From NCBI RefSeq assembly GCF_027579695.1, contig NC_083577.1:94172039-94236038 (forward strand): a stretch of 64,000 nt of DNA, written 5' to 3'. This DNA comes from Neoarius graeffei. Its lineage: Eukaryota; Chordata; Actinopteri; Siluriformes; Ariidae. Position numbers and translations under genes: made by a program. Positions within the stretch are counted from its first letter, which is position 1, and every line of letters begins with the position of its first letter. Under the pieces are notes generated by a model. The model was not told the DNA's origin. It saw nothing but the letters and a program-made list of their open reading frames with translations, and did not search any database. This document shows positions 1 through 9,884 of this stretch, piece by piece.

Positions 1-249
1 TTCATTAGCTTTCTAAACCCTGGCCAATCAGTACCCAAAATCAATGAGTGGGTGAGACGAGGACTAACTGCTGCCTTTACTCCATGCATTTGGCCCCGGA
101 ATAGAATACAGACAGACACTAAAGGATAATTATGAACATCCCCGTGCACACACAACACTTTCACTGCTAGTGCTCTCTCAAATGCCTCACCTTGCACCAG
201 GCATTGGTGAATTGAGGTCTGATTACAACTGGAATCCACCAAAGCGTGA
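1..249 (-). pseudogene. Protease-side pol fragment of Gmr1-like element, copy 1
   Basis: Homologous to positions 60361-60610 of the deleted copy and to about 9345-9600 of the complete copy, where the encoded segment follows the aspartic protease motif. No open frame of useful length remains. It is the continuation of the gag-protease region at 1856-2928 beyond the Tc1 insertion. The TA at 250-251 and the TA at 1854-1855 mark the join. Confidence 0.7.
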
Positions 250-251
250 TA

Positions 252-1853
252 CAGTGGGGCAAAAAAGTATTTAGTCAGTCACCAATTGTGCAAGTTCTCC
301 CACTGAAAAAGATGAAAGAAGCCTGTAATTTTCATCATAGGTATACCTCAACTATGAGAGACAAAATGAGAAAAAAAATCCAGAAAATCACATTGTCTGA
401 TTTTTAAAGAATTTATTTGCAAATTATGGTGGAAAATAAGTATTTGGTCAATAACAAAAGTTCATCTCAATACTTTGTTATATACCCTTTGTTGGCAATG
501 ACAGAGGCCAAATGTTTTCTGTAAGTCTTCACAAGGTTTTCACACACTGTTGCTGGTATTTTGGCCCATTCCTCCATGCAGATCTCCTCTAGAGCAGTGA
601 TGTTTTGGAGCTGTCACTGGGCAACATGGACTTTCAACGCCTTCCAAAGATTTTCTATGGGGTTGAGATCTGGAGACTGGCTAGACCACTCCAGGACCTT
701 GAAATGCTTCTTACGAAGCCACTCCTTCATTGCCCGGGTAGTGTGTTTGGGATCATTGTCATGCTGAAAGACCCAGCCACGTTTCATCTTCAATGCCCTT
801 GCTGATGGATGGAGGTTTTCACTCAAAATCTCACGATACATGGCCCCATTCATTCTTTCCTTTACACAGATCAGTTGTCCTGGTCCCTTTGCAGAAAAAC
901 AGCCCCAAAGCATGATGTTTCCACCCCCATACTTCAGAGTAGGTATGGTGTTCTTTGGATGCAACTCAGCATTCTTTCTCCTCCAAACACAAGTTGAGTT
1001 TTTACCAAAAAGTTCTATTTTGGTTTCATCTGACCATATGACATTCTCCCAATCCTCTTCTGGATCATCCAAATGCTCTCTAGCAAACTTCAGACGGGCC
1101 TGGACATGTACTGGCTTAAGCAGGGGGACACATCTGGCACTGCAGGATTTGAGTCCCTGGCGGCGTAGTGCGTTACTGATGGTAGCCTTTGTTACTTTGG
1201 TCCCAGCTCTCTGCAGGTCATTCACTAGGTCCCCCCCATGTGGTTCTGGGATTTTTGCTCACCATTCTTGTGATCATTTTGACTCCACGGGGTGAGATCT
1301 TGCATGGAGCCCCAGATCGAGGGAAATTATCAGTGGTCTTGTATGTCTTCCATTTTCTAATAATTGCTCCCACAGTTGATTTCTTCACACCAAGCTGCTT
1401 ACCTATTGCAGATTCAGTCTTCCCAGCCTGGTGCAGGTCTACAATTTTGTTTCTGGTGTCCTTTGATGGCTCTTTGGTCTTGGCCATAGTGGAGTTTGGA
1501 GTGTGACTGTTTGAGGTTGTGAACAGGTGTCTTTTATACTGATAACGAGTTCAAACAGGTGCCATTAATACAGGTAATGAGTGGAGGACAGAGGAGCCTC
1601 TTAAAGAAGTTGTTACAGGTCTGTGAGAGCCAGAAATCTTGCTTGTTTGTAGGTGACCAAATACTTATTTTACCAAGGAATTTACCAATTAATTCATTAA
1701 AAATCCTACAATGTGATTTTCTGGATTCTTTTCCCCCATTCTGTCTCTCATAGTTGAAGTGTACCTATGATGAAAATTACAGGCCTCTCTTATCTTTTTA
1801 AGTGGGAGAACTTGCACAATTGGTGGCTGACTAAATACTTTTTTGCCCCACTG
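252..1853 (-). mobile_element. Complete Tc1-family transposon (1602 bp) inside a Ty3 element
   Basis: Both ends carry the same inverted terminus, starting CAGTGGGGCAAAAAAG on the left and ending with its complement at 1853. A TA dinucleotide flanks each side (250-251 and 1854-1855), the standard Tc1/mariner target duplication. Removing the element restores the Ty3 sequence seen uninterrupted near 60600-60620. The transposase lies on the minus strand. The element inserted after the Ty3 copy was already in place. Confidence 0.95.
467..1487 (-). pseudogene. Tc1-type DDE transposase, broken
   Basis: Reading starts at 1487 with a paired helix-turn-helix DNA-binding region (residues 1 to about 90, including [15 protein letters not shown]). 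The catalytic part follows: IWSDETK gives the first Asp, [10 protein letters not shown] the second and NPIENLWK the Glu, as in the DD34E Tc1 class. There is a frameshift at about 1220, between the binding and catalytic halves. A TGA at about 612 interrupts the C-terminal tail, which remains readable in the same frame to the stop near 467. The protein would act in the nucleus by cutting the inverted ends. This copy cannot be active. Confidence 0.92.
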
Positions 1854-1855
1854 TA

Positions 1856-2928
1856 TGTATCCCCTTGAACACTTACTGGTATGTGATACATTCCGGCCTG
1901 ATTGGGGGCAGTCTCTGGCATGTCAGGGATCTGGATCACAGCTTCCACCTCCCTTGCGGAGACCTGATTCTGGAGATGCCCCGGCTCCCCACCATGCCAG
2001 CATACAGGCCCAGGCTTTCCCTCTGCACCGGTGCTAAGGGCGTCACTCACCTGAGGGGGGAGAGACACAGACACAGAGGAGGGAGATGGGAGGACACCAC
2101 AGGTGCAACGGGCCGGCTGGGGGGGGAGTCAGCCCCTGCCTCCGCAGTGGAGGAATGGGGCGAGAGGGAGAGAGAAAGAGAGAGGGGAGGAAAGAAGAGA
2201 AATGAGGAGAGGTGCCTTCGCCTCGTCCACTTGTCATCGGAACTGCCGCCAGATGGTCCTCCACCAACTCAATGGCTCGCTGGAGCGACATCAGGCGGTG
2301 ACACTGGACCTATTATGCCATTCCTTCCGGAAGCCGAGAGATGAACTGTTCCAGTGCCACCAGGTCAATGATCCTGTCAGCGTTGTAGTCTTCCGCCCTC
2401 AGCCACCTTCGGCAGGTGTCCTGGAGTTACTGGCCAAATGCGAACGGTCGGCTGACCTCCTCCAGTGTCAGCTTCTGGAACCGCTGGCGATGTTGCTATG
2501 GGGAGTGGCCGACCCACTGCAAAATGGCCCTCTTGAGGTTGGTGTAGTTGAGCTGGCTGTCGGCAGGGAGCTGCTGCGCCCTGAGCTGCACCTCACCTGT
2601 CAAGAGCAGGAGGAGGCGAGCCGCGCGTTGCTCGATTGGCCACCCCCATGCTTGGGCCACTTGCTCAAAGAGATCGATGAAGGCTTCAGGCTCATCATGT
2701 GGGCCCATCTTCGTGAGGGTGATGTGAGGGGAGTCCAGGGTGGTAATGTTGGACACCCCCCACTGATGCCAGTAGATGGCAGAACGCCTTGCGATCTTCC
2801 TGCTGGGCCAGCATCAAGGCTTCAAAGCGTTGTTCCTGGTCCTTCCGGAGGGTGGTCAGCGCTTGATGCTGGTTCTGCTGAGCAGCAGTGAGGGCATGGA
2901 CAAGCTCCATAATTGGGAAGGACTCCAT
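1856..2928 (-). pseudogene. gag of Gmr1-like element, copy 1
   Basis: Start chosen at 2928, 44 bases inside the LTR, the same spacing as in the other two copies (45 and 46 bases). The N-terminal Gln-rich coiled segment (MESFPIMELVHALTAAQQ) is followed by a capsid/SCAN-like region (EAFIDLFEQVAQAWGWP). After a frame change comes a Pro/Ser-rich linker and a damaged zinc knuckle: CWHGGEPGHLQNQ in place of the CxxCGxPGHxxxxC seen in the other copies, so two of four metal ligands are lost. Gag would package element RNA into particles. Several frameshifts make it dead. Confidence 0.8.
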
Positions 2929-2950
2929 GGGGTGGTTCCGTTCCATACTC

Positions 2951-2971
2951 GATCCCGGGTTTCAGCACCAG
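2951..2971 (-). other. Primer binding site candidate, copy 1
   Basis: On the element strand the LTR end is followed, after one base, by TGGTGCTGAAACCCGGGA. The first TGG pairs with the CCA end of a tRNA, and the same motif sits at the same place in the other two copies. The tRNA species was not assigned. Confidence 0.6.
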
Positions 2972-3153
2972 TGTAGCAAATCCCTGATGTGGGTGGAGTA
3001 CAGAAGCATGGCAGGTGGGACCTGAAGTTCTTACAAACTTTTATTTTTAAAGAGATGTGTATGTATAGCTTTTCAGCCTCACAACCCCTCTCCCCGCATT
3101 CTGGTCGGGAGCCTCTTTTCTCTGCTCTCCCCCTCCTTTTATGCTCTGTCCCT

Positions 3154-3212
<59 letters not shown>

Positions 3213-3306
3213 TAATTGACAGCAGGTGGAATGACTTAGCCACTTACCTTCGCCGACCCTGCCCTCCATTCACAGACTGCTGCTTGGCCATGCCCCTGCT
3301 GCCACA
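2972..3306 (-). repeat. 5' LTR of Gmr1-like copy 1, with an expanded CA tract
   Basis: Begins TGTAGCAAAT and ends GCTGCCACA on the plus strand, matching the LTRs at 7917, 12521, 17512, 59267 and 61614. The GT-rich segment of the LTR has grown here into about 53 bases of (AC)n at 3157-3209. The length is 335 bp against 314 bp in the complete copy, the difference being mostly that tract. Confidence 0.85.
3157..3209. repeat. (AC)n microsatellite within an LTR
   Basis: About 26 uninterrupted AC units. It lies at the position of the short GT-rich stretch of the related LTRs. Confidence 0.95.
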
Positions 3307-3517
3307 TACACATTTAAGTTCAGATGTTTAAAATCTTCTTAAACACTTAAAATTTTCCATTATGCTTTCCCTCTTTTATCAATTCTTCAATAATGTATCC
3401 AGTTCTGCATACCAAGCTAACCATGTCAACTACCAAGCTAACTACAAAACTTCTTCTAACCACATCTGTCTCTACCCTTCCCTTTAGGCTTTATGTAGAC
3501 ATTTCTTTCATAGGAGA
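3307..3517. other. AT-rich spacer without recognised features
   Basis: Short stretch between the LTR and the next Ty3 remnant. It has no sensible reading frame and no match to repeats elsewhere in the window. Confidence 0.5.
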
Positions 3518-4788
3518 ATGAAAACTAAGTATTTGAGCCTTGAGGACAGCTCTAGTTATACTAAAATAAAATCTGCTGTGCTTAAAGCATTTGAACTCAT
3601 ACCAGAGGCATATCGGCAGTGTTTTAGATCCTGGGAGAGAAAAACAGGTCAAACATATATGGAATTTGCTAGGGGTTTGTCTATGCATTCTAGGCAGTGG
3701 TTAACAGCACTGGATGTCAGTACTTTTGATGGGCTTTATGAACTGATTGATTTTAGAATAATTTAAGAATAATCTCCCAGAGAGTGTTGCAACATATATC
3801 ATGGAACAAAAAGTTACATCAGCTGCTAAGGCAGCTGTATTAACTGAGGAGTATGTGTTGCTTCACAAAACCAGAGTTAGTGAGTGCTCTGTACGTCACG
3901 ATGCTTGTGTCAGGCATGGGTCTGATGGTGTTTCATTTGACATGCAGCATTCAGTGAAAGCTGGTCAGTCAAAATCTGACTTTAAGGCTAGTGGCAGCTT
4001 TGGCATTAGTAATGTTTGTAATTATTGTCATGAAAAAGGCCATTGGAAGGCAGACTGTGATGTATTAAAAGCTAAAATTAAGTATGTGAAAACAAGTGTT
4101 AAATCTACTGCATTTGCTGCCCCTGTGAGCAACAGTGGTTCCTGTGAAATTATCTCACATGCTTATGAACCGGATGTTTTGGCAGCTTATGCTCCTTTCA
4201 TTTGAGATGGTTTTGTATCTCTGGTTGGAAGTGAAGAGAGGGTCCCTATTAAAATTTTGAGGGACACAGGGGCCTATGATTCTTATATTGTTGGCCTTTT
4301 TCCATGGAAACTGATACAGCTGACTGTGTTCTCAGTCGAGGGATGGGATTAAAGGTTCTCCTTCTTCCTTTGCATGAGATATTTCTGGACTGTGAGCTAG
4401 TTAGGGGTGAGGTGGCTGTTGGTGTACGGCCAGCGTTACCTATTGAAGGTGTCCACTTCATTTTGGGCAATGGTTTGGTTGGTAGTAAGATTTGGTTGGA
4501 TGTTCATCCCTCTCCCATGGTCACCTTTTGCTATTCTAGTTATGTGGTGGATGAAGGATCTAGGACATTACCAGACATTTTCTCATCCTGTGTGCTTACA
4601 TGTGCTATGGAAAAATTTGTTCCTGATGTGGTGTGTGAGGGCGACTATGCCAATGATGTGGGATTGGAGTTTCCATCCTTGTCTGAGCTTCCTTTGTCAC
4701 TGTCACACATTGAAGTTGTACAGGAGCAATGTAATGACCCATTTTTGATGGACACAAGGGGGCGTGCATTGCCTGCCTCTGATACAGG
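3518..4788 (+). pseudogene. gag and protease remnant of a second Ty3/gypsy element
   Basis: Frames in order: a SCAN/capsid-like segment (AYRQCFRSWERKTGQTYMEF, 3518-3766), its continuation with a CCHC zinc knuckle (CNYCHEKGHWKADC, near 4018-4060), then after a stop at 4203 an aspartic protease whose catalytic motif RDTGAYDSYI is read at about 4259-4288. A third frame continues to 4822. SCAN domains are known to derive from Gmr1-like gag, so this is probably another, older Gmr1-type lineage, but its protein differs clearly from the other copies here. No LTR was found. The right end is cut by a Tc1-type insertion at 4791. Confidence 0.75.
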
Positions 4789-4790
4789 TA

Positions 4791-5341
4791 CAGTGGTGCT
4801 TGAAAGTTTGTTAACCCTTTAGGATTTTCTATATTTCTGCATAAATATGACCTAAAACAGCATCAGATTTTCACACAAGTCCTAAAAGTAGATAAAGAGA
4901 ACCCAGTTAAACAAATGAGACAAAAACATTGTACTTGGTCATTTATTTATTATACACCACTGTATATTAAAGAATTCTATCCAAATATTAAATCAAATAA
5001 AAGTGGCCTGTTTGGCTCCTAGTGTTTATGTACATGCTCCCATATGCCAAAATCATTTGTTCAAGCCTGGACAGTTAGATGGGGTGTTTGCAGTCTGGAA
5101 GGAGGTGGGTATTAGAACATTTTCAGACCTGTTCATTAATGGCTATTTTGGATCATTCAGTCAATTAAGCACAAAATTTTACCTTCCAATTTCACATTTT
5201 CTTAGGTTCCTTCAGGTCAGACATTTTGTTAAGAAAAACTGCCTACACTCTGAGTCTTCTCTCACCACCCATCCATTCCTTGATAGTCTCTTGCTCCCTC
5301 CAGAAAATTCTAAAGGGTTCACAAACTTTCAAGCACCACAG
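4791..5341. mobile_element. Deleted Tc1-type transposon ends around an L1-type fragment
   Basis: The left terminus CAGTGGTGCTTGAAAG at 4791 is preceded by TA (4789-4790). The right terminus, the complement with one mismatch, ends near 5341 and is followed by TA. About 170 bases of left subterminal Tc1 sequence are kept. The middle is not Tc1 but a LINE reading frame (5003-5303). So the Tc1 lost its transposase and now carries foreign sequence, or a LINE fragment landed in a short derivative. Confidence 0.75.
5003..5303 (+). pseudogene. L1/Tx1-type LINE ORF2 C-terminal fragment
   Basis: An open frame carries the conserved pattern downstream of the RT in L1/Tx1-type ORF2: VWKEVGIRTFSDLF, then FSQLSTKFYLPISHF and RFLQVRHFV. 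No stops occur within about 100 codons. It has no 3' tail, start codon context or partner ORF nearby. Whether it comes from the L1 lineage that fills 45530-64000 cannot be tested here, because that copy runs off the window before this region. Confidence 0.7.
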
Positions 5342-5344
5342 TAA

Positions 5345-5740
5345 TTCTTCATTGATGGAAACTTGAGTGCAAAACTGTTCATGACAACTGCAGTCCTAAA
5401 GTTAGCAAGTCAACTGTAGTCCTCAGCCATAAAAGCATTACTGTAAGTGTCCAGAGCATCTTCCAAGTGTGACTTTCAACTGTCCATACGGGGTCATCCT
5501 CCACAGGAGTGATGTGATGAGACTCTGGCCAGACATAGGGCATCAGGATGGATCAGGCAGGTCCAAGGAGCAGAAGAGATCAGCATCTTGATCTCAGGAT
5601 TGACATGTAACTCAGAGGGACAGATGGGGAGAAAAAGAGAAAAGAGAGAGAAAACACAGGTTGTTAGGTATGCCCAATGCCATCTGATGAGTAGGAATAG
5701 TATACATTTTGCGCTGAACAAAACTAACTATGACAACATA
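5345..5740 (-). mobile_element. L2-type LINE 3' UTR fragment
   Basis: Minus-strand match to the 3' UTR of the L2-type element whose fullest copy ends at 57230: same order of 'tcattgatggaaacttgagtg', 'catcctccacaggagtg' and 'acatgtaactcagaggg' blocks. It has no coding sequence. It abuts a plus-strand copy at about 5740 with no spacer. Confidence 0.8.
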
Positions 5741-7290
5741 ACTGTATATAAGTGTATAAACAAGCTCCAGTTAGTTCAAAATGCCGCAGCAAGAGTCCTT
5801 ACTAGAACTAGAAAATATGACCACATCACGCCTGTCTTATCCACACTGCATTGGCTCCCAATCAAATTTCGTATTGATTATAAAATACAACTATTGACCT
5901 TTAAAGCACTAAATGGTCTCGCACCACAGTACCTGAGTGAACTTCTGCTCCTCTATGACCCGCCATGCCTACTTAGATCAAAAGGTGCAGGCTATCTGCT
6001 GGTACCTCGTATAGTGAAGGCTACATCAGGGGGCAGAGCCTTTTCTTACAAAGCCCCACTGTTATGGAACAGCCTTCCAAGTAATGTTCGGGAATCAGAC
6101 ACAGTCTCAGCATTTAAGTCTAGGCTGAAAACATATCTGTTTAGTCAAGCCTTTTGTTAATGGTGTTTATGAGGTAAAGGAGTAGATCTGGAGGGTCCTC
6201 AGACATAGAGTGTTTTGGTAAACTGGGATGTATGGATGCTGTCAGTCCCCACTCGCTTGCTCACTCGAGTTTGTTGACGGTGTAGTGGCTGGCTGCTTTA
6301 TGTCCTGGGGCTCCCTCATGCCTGTGTTACCTTCTGGCTCTCTCCTTTTAGTTATGCTGTCATAGTTAGTTGCCGGAGTCCCTGCTTGTACTCGGTGCAA
6401 TATGTATACTGTTCCTACTTATTCAGGTGACATTGGGCATACCTAACCACCTGTGTTTTCTTTCTCTCCCCCCCACCCCAAATCTGTCCCTCTGAGTTAC
6501 ATGGAGTCAACAGGAAATCTTTTGGTGGAGACGGTGGGGACCTCGACTGGCTATCGTAGCCTGCAGGGAATCGGCCATCAGACATTCTGTCGCATGTCCC
6601 AGACCCGGTGAAATGTAACTGAATTGTCTTGGCCAGGCCTAAGGGTCCCATCTGCATCTCATCATTGCTGAGGAGTGTGCTCCCATCACCCAATCAAGCA
6701 TCCAGCCAGAGCAGGTCATGATATATTTTTTACCATATTAACATGCCATTGTGTGTTATGCCTGATGTAAAGACTCTTGTCTCTGCGAGCCTACCACACA
6801 GATTTAATACTTGTCATTTTTAGGGCATACCTAACAACGTGTTTTCTTTCTCTCTCTTCCCTCCCCATCTGTCCCTCTGAGTTACATGTTGATCCTGGGA
6901 TTGAGATGCTGGCCTCTTCTGCCCCTCGGACCTGCTTGATCCATCCTGGTGCCCTGTGTCTGGTCGGAGTTTTATCGCCCCACTCCTGTGAAGGACGGCC
7001 CCATGAGGACAGTTGAGGGTTATACCTGTTAAAACTGTTAATATTATAGTCAGGCTGTCTGTTGTTGCCCAAATGAGGATGGGTTCCCTTTTGAGTCTGG
7101 TTCCTCTCGAGGTTTCTTCCTCATGTCGTCTGAGGGAGTTTTTCCTTGCCACCGTCGCCACAGGCTTGTTCATTGGGGATAGATTAGGGATAAAACTAGC
7201 TCATGTTTAAGTCGTTCAAATTCTGTAAAGCTGCTTTGCGACAATGTTTATTGTTAAAAGCGCTGTACAAATAAACTTGATTTGATTTGA
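5740..7290 (+). mobile_element. L2-type LINE, 5'-truncated copy with 3' tail
   Basis: Contains the last about 140 codons of ORF2 and the full 3' UTR, ending in 'acaaataaacttgatttgatttgatttga' (7268-7295). The 5' truncation lies inside ORF2, as usual for LINE insertions. The tail's short TTGAT repeats are typical of L2-type 3' ends in fish. Confidence 0.85.
5745..6160 (+). pseudogene. L2-type ORF2 C-terminus
   Basis: The frame reads [20 protein letters not shown], then HWLPIKFRIDYKIQLLTFKA and AFSYKAPLLWNSLPSNVRES, closing at TAA near 6158. This block follows the RT palm and thumb in L2/CR1-group ORF2. The catalytic RT is absent. An upstream in-frame ATG at 5588 belongs to the inverted neighbouring 3' UTR fragment and is not a real start. 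Confidence 0.85.
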
Positions 7291-7624
7291 TTTGATAACT
7301 AAAAGGGGAGAGCCAGAAGGTAACACAGGCATGAGGGAGCCCCGGGACATAAAGCAGCAGCCACTACACCATCAACAAACTCAAGTGAGCAAGTGAGTGG
7401 AGGACTGACAGCATCCATACATCCCAGTTTACCAAACACTCTATGTCTGAGGACCCTCCAGATCTACTCCTTTACCTCATAAATGCTATTAACAAAAGGC
7501 TTGACTAAACCGATATGTTTTCAGCCTAGACTTAAATGCTGAGACTGTGCCTGATTCCCGAACACTACTTGGAAGGCTGTTCCATAACTGTGGGACTTTA
7601 TAAGAAAAGGCTCTGCCCCCAGAT
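7290..7624 (-). mobile_element. L2-type LINE fragment, inverted
   Basis: Minus-strand piece covering the middle of the 3' UTR and the last about 40 codons of ORF2 (complement of AFSYKVPQLWNSLPSS-type sequence). It begins directly after the tail of the plus-strand copy, giving a tail-to-inside inverted arrangement, and stops at the AAG tail of the next LINE. Confidence 0.8.
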
Positions 7625-7643
7625 GTCTTCTTCTTCTTCTTCT

Positions 7644-7674
7644 GGTCCCCATCACTTCATGACGATGGGGGACC
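7644..7674. repeat. Terminal hairpin at the LINE 3' end
   Basis: GGTCCCCATC (7644-7653) and GATGGGGGACC (7664-7674) pair over 10 bp with one bulged base around a 10-base loop. The hairpin spans the stop codon and sits next to the AAG-repeat tail. In several LINE clades such 3' structures are the recognition site of the element's own RT. That role here is inference. Confidence 0.55.
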
Positions 7675-7911
7675 CTTGTTAGCCCTTTGGTGCCTCCTCC
7701 TGCAACACTCTGCTGCCTGGGATTGTAGGCCATCTTCACAAAGCTTCTTGCCAGAGTGGAGAGCGCATCTCCAGTCATGTCGATCTTGTGCAGTCTTATA
7801 CCAGTTTTTGCTGTCAATCACAAAAAGTCTCAGGTCTTCTTTAATGCAGTCTTTCCACTGTTTTTGCGGGCACCCCCTGTCGCGTTTACCCAACTTGAGC
7901 TCCCCAAAAAG
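7657..7911 (-). pseudogene. C-terminal end of the APE-type LINE ORF2
   Basis: Reads LLFGELKLGKRDRGCPQKQW through WYKTAQDRHDWRCALHSGKK to a stop at 7657. It joins, across the Ty3 insertion, with the WLGHVSWM...RIPKQL segment ending near 12840. The Cys/Arg/Trp-rich tail is typical of LINEs whose ORF2 ends with a short nucleic-acid-binding region. Confidence 0.75.
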
Positions 7912-7916
7912 CAGTT

Positions 7917-8230
7917 TGTGGCAGCAGGGGCGTGGGCAAGCGTCGGTCTGTGACTGGAGGACGGAGTCAGGGAAGGTAAGTGGCAGAATCACTGCACCTG
8001 ATGTTAATTAATGTGTTTGTGTGTCTTCCCCAGTGACCGCACCCTATTTAAGGAGAGAGAGCGAGAGCAGAGGGAGCTCTCTCCCCAACCAGACGACAGG
8101 TGTGTGTGCATGCATGTGTGGCTGGGAGAGTCAAAGTTTTGCACTGAAAAGTGAAAATAAAAAGAGTTTTGTGAACTCAGTTCTGGCCTGCCGTCCTTCT
8201 GTGCTCCACCCTCCCATACGAACTGTCACA
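7917..8230 (+). repeat. 5' LTR of complete Gmr1-like element
   Basis: Starts TGTGGCAG and ends CTGTCACA. It holds a likely TATA-type promoter (CCTATTTAAGG near 8043) and an AATAAA signal near 8155. It is GT-rich around 8100. Confidence 0.92.
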
Positions 8231-8231
8231 G

Positions 8232-8249
8232 TGGTGCCAAAACCCGGGA
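8232..8249 (+). other. Primer binding site
   Basis: TGGTGCCAAAACCCGGGA, one base after the LTR. The TGG matches the CCA end of a priming tRNA. The tRNA species was not assigned. Confidence 0.7.
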
Positions 8250-8274
8250 GCCTAGCACAGAAGAGAACAGCCCC

Positions 8275-9884
8275 ATGGAGTCCACCCCCTTTGCAGACCT
8301 GATCCACGCCCTCACCACGGCCCAACAGAGCCAGCACCAGGCACTGCTCGCCCTCCGAAAGGAGCAAGAACAACGGTTCAAGGCCCTGGTACTGGCGCAA
8401 CAGGAAGATTGTCAGACATTCCAGCACCTCCTCGCGTTGGCGGGGTCCACCAACTCCACTGCCATGGGCCCTTCCCCCCTCACCCTAATGAAGATGGGCC
8501 TGCAGGACGACCCCGAGGCCTTCCTCACACTCTTTGAGCAGGTAGCAGAGACCTCGGGGTGGCCGGTGGAACAGTGCATGGCGCGCCTCCTCCCTTGCTA
8601 ATGGGAGAGGTGCAGCTGGCCATGCTACAGCTCCCCGCCGACCGCCGGCTGGCCTACGCGGACCTTTGCCTGGCCGTCCTCCAGCGTGTGGGGCGCACCC
8701 CCGAGCAACAATGTCAGCACTTCTGTGCTTTGCGCTTGGAGGAAGTTGGCTGGCCGTTTGCATTTGGCCAGCAACTCCAGGACGCCTGCTGGCAGTGGTT
8801 GAGGGCCGACAACCGCAACGCCGAGGGACTCATCGACCAGGTGGTACTGGAGCAGTTCATCGCGCGTTTACCAGCAGGAACCACAGAGTGGGTCCAGAGC
8901 CCCCGCCCGGCATCGCTGGATCAGGCAATCGAGCTGGTGGAGGACCATTTGGCGGCTGTCCCGATGGCAGGACAGCAGACAACCTCTTCTCTCCTCTCCT
9001 CCCTCTCTCTCCCCCCCTCCCGTGTCTCCTCCTTGCCCCATTCCCCCACTGTGGAGGAGGGGGCCGGCACCACCCCAGCAGGCCCGCCGCACCCGCGATG
9101 CCCTCCCGTTTCTCCCTTTTGTGTCTGTCTCTCCCCTCCTCAGGTGAGTGAGCCCCAGAGCACTAGTGCAGAGAGGAAGCCCGGGCCGGTTTGCTGGCGC
9201 TGCGGGGAGCCGGGCCACCTCCAACAGCAGTGCTTGGTAATGGAGGTGGGCACGGTGGTTCAGATCCCCGACGTGCCAGGAGCCTCCCTCGATCGGGCCG
9301 GAGTGTATCGCATACCGATGAGTGTCCAAGGGGATACATATCAGGCATTGGTGGATTCTGGTTGTAATCAGACCTCAATCCACCAAAGCCTAGTGCAAGA
9401 CAAGGCATTGGGGGGAGCACAATTGGTGAAGGTGTTGTGTGTGCATGGGGATGTTCACAACTACCCTCTAGTGTCGGTCCACATTCTTTTTCAAGGGGAA
9501 AAATTTATAGTAAAGGCGGCGGTTAATCCTCGCCTTACCCACTCGATAATTTTGGGGACTGATTGGCTGGGATTTGGGGAGTTAATGAGTCATCTAGTGA
9601 AGAGTGGGTCCTGCCATAGTTTAACAGGGGGAGGTCCCGGTGTCCCGTTGGCAGGAGCAGCTGTCACAGAGCCGTCTACGTCAGCTTCGCATCAGAGTGA
9701 GGAGCCACCAGCTCCTCCTCTCTTTATTGGGGAATCCCTCGCGGATTTTCCATTAGAGCAGTCGCGAGACGAGACTCTGCGGCATGCGTTTGACCAAATG
9801 AGAGTAATCAATGGTCAAACGCTCCAGCCAAATGCCACCCTGTCCTTCCCCTACTTCGCAATTATGAAGGATAGATTATACTGA
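8275..9884 (+). pseudogene. gag and protease of complete Gmr1-like element
   Basis: Starts at the ATG 45 bases after the LTR. The Gln-rich coiled N-terminus (LIHALTTAQQSQHQALLALR) is followed by a capsid/SCAN-like region (DDPEAFLTLFEQVAETSGWP). A frameshift near 8595 moves reading to the frame open to 9884. That frame holds the zinc knuckle CWRCGEPGHLQQQC and the aspartic protease LVDSGCNQTSIHQ. It ends at a TGA at 9882, where homologous pol frames would read on; a C to T change in CGA would explain the stop. The product would form particles and process itself. Confidence 0.88.

Larger units (their letters stand above)
1..3306 (-). mobile_element. Gmr1-like Ty3/gypsy element, copy 1 (cut by window edge)
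   Basis: Minus-strand LTR retrotransposon entering from the left edge. It reads, from right to left, 5' LTR (2972-3306), a primer-binding-like site next to the LTR, gag (start near 2928), then the protease-side region (1-249). A complete Tc1 at 252-1853 splits it. Without the Tc1 the sequence matches, in order, the complete plus-strand copy at 7917-12834 and the deleted copy at 59267-61954, which fixes the family. The 3' half (integrase, RT, 3' LTR) lies outside the window. Only one flank is visible, so no target duplication can be checked. Confidence 0.85.

Noticed and set aside
561..1506. Plus-strand reading frames at 561-767, 840-1295 and 1189-1506
   Set aside because: They are antisense shadows of the Tc1 transposase at 467-1487 and carry no motif.
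1865..2891. Long plus-strand frame (2103-2891, 262 codons)
   Set aside because: Antisense of the Gmr1-like gag. The same shadow appears opposite the gag copies at 8275 and 61568.
5588..5744. ATG at 5588 as start of a 190-codon protein
   Set aside because: The first 50 codons are the inverted 3' UTR fragment; only the part from 5745 is L2 coding sequence.
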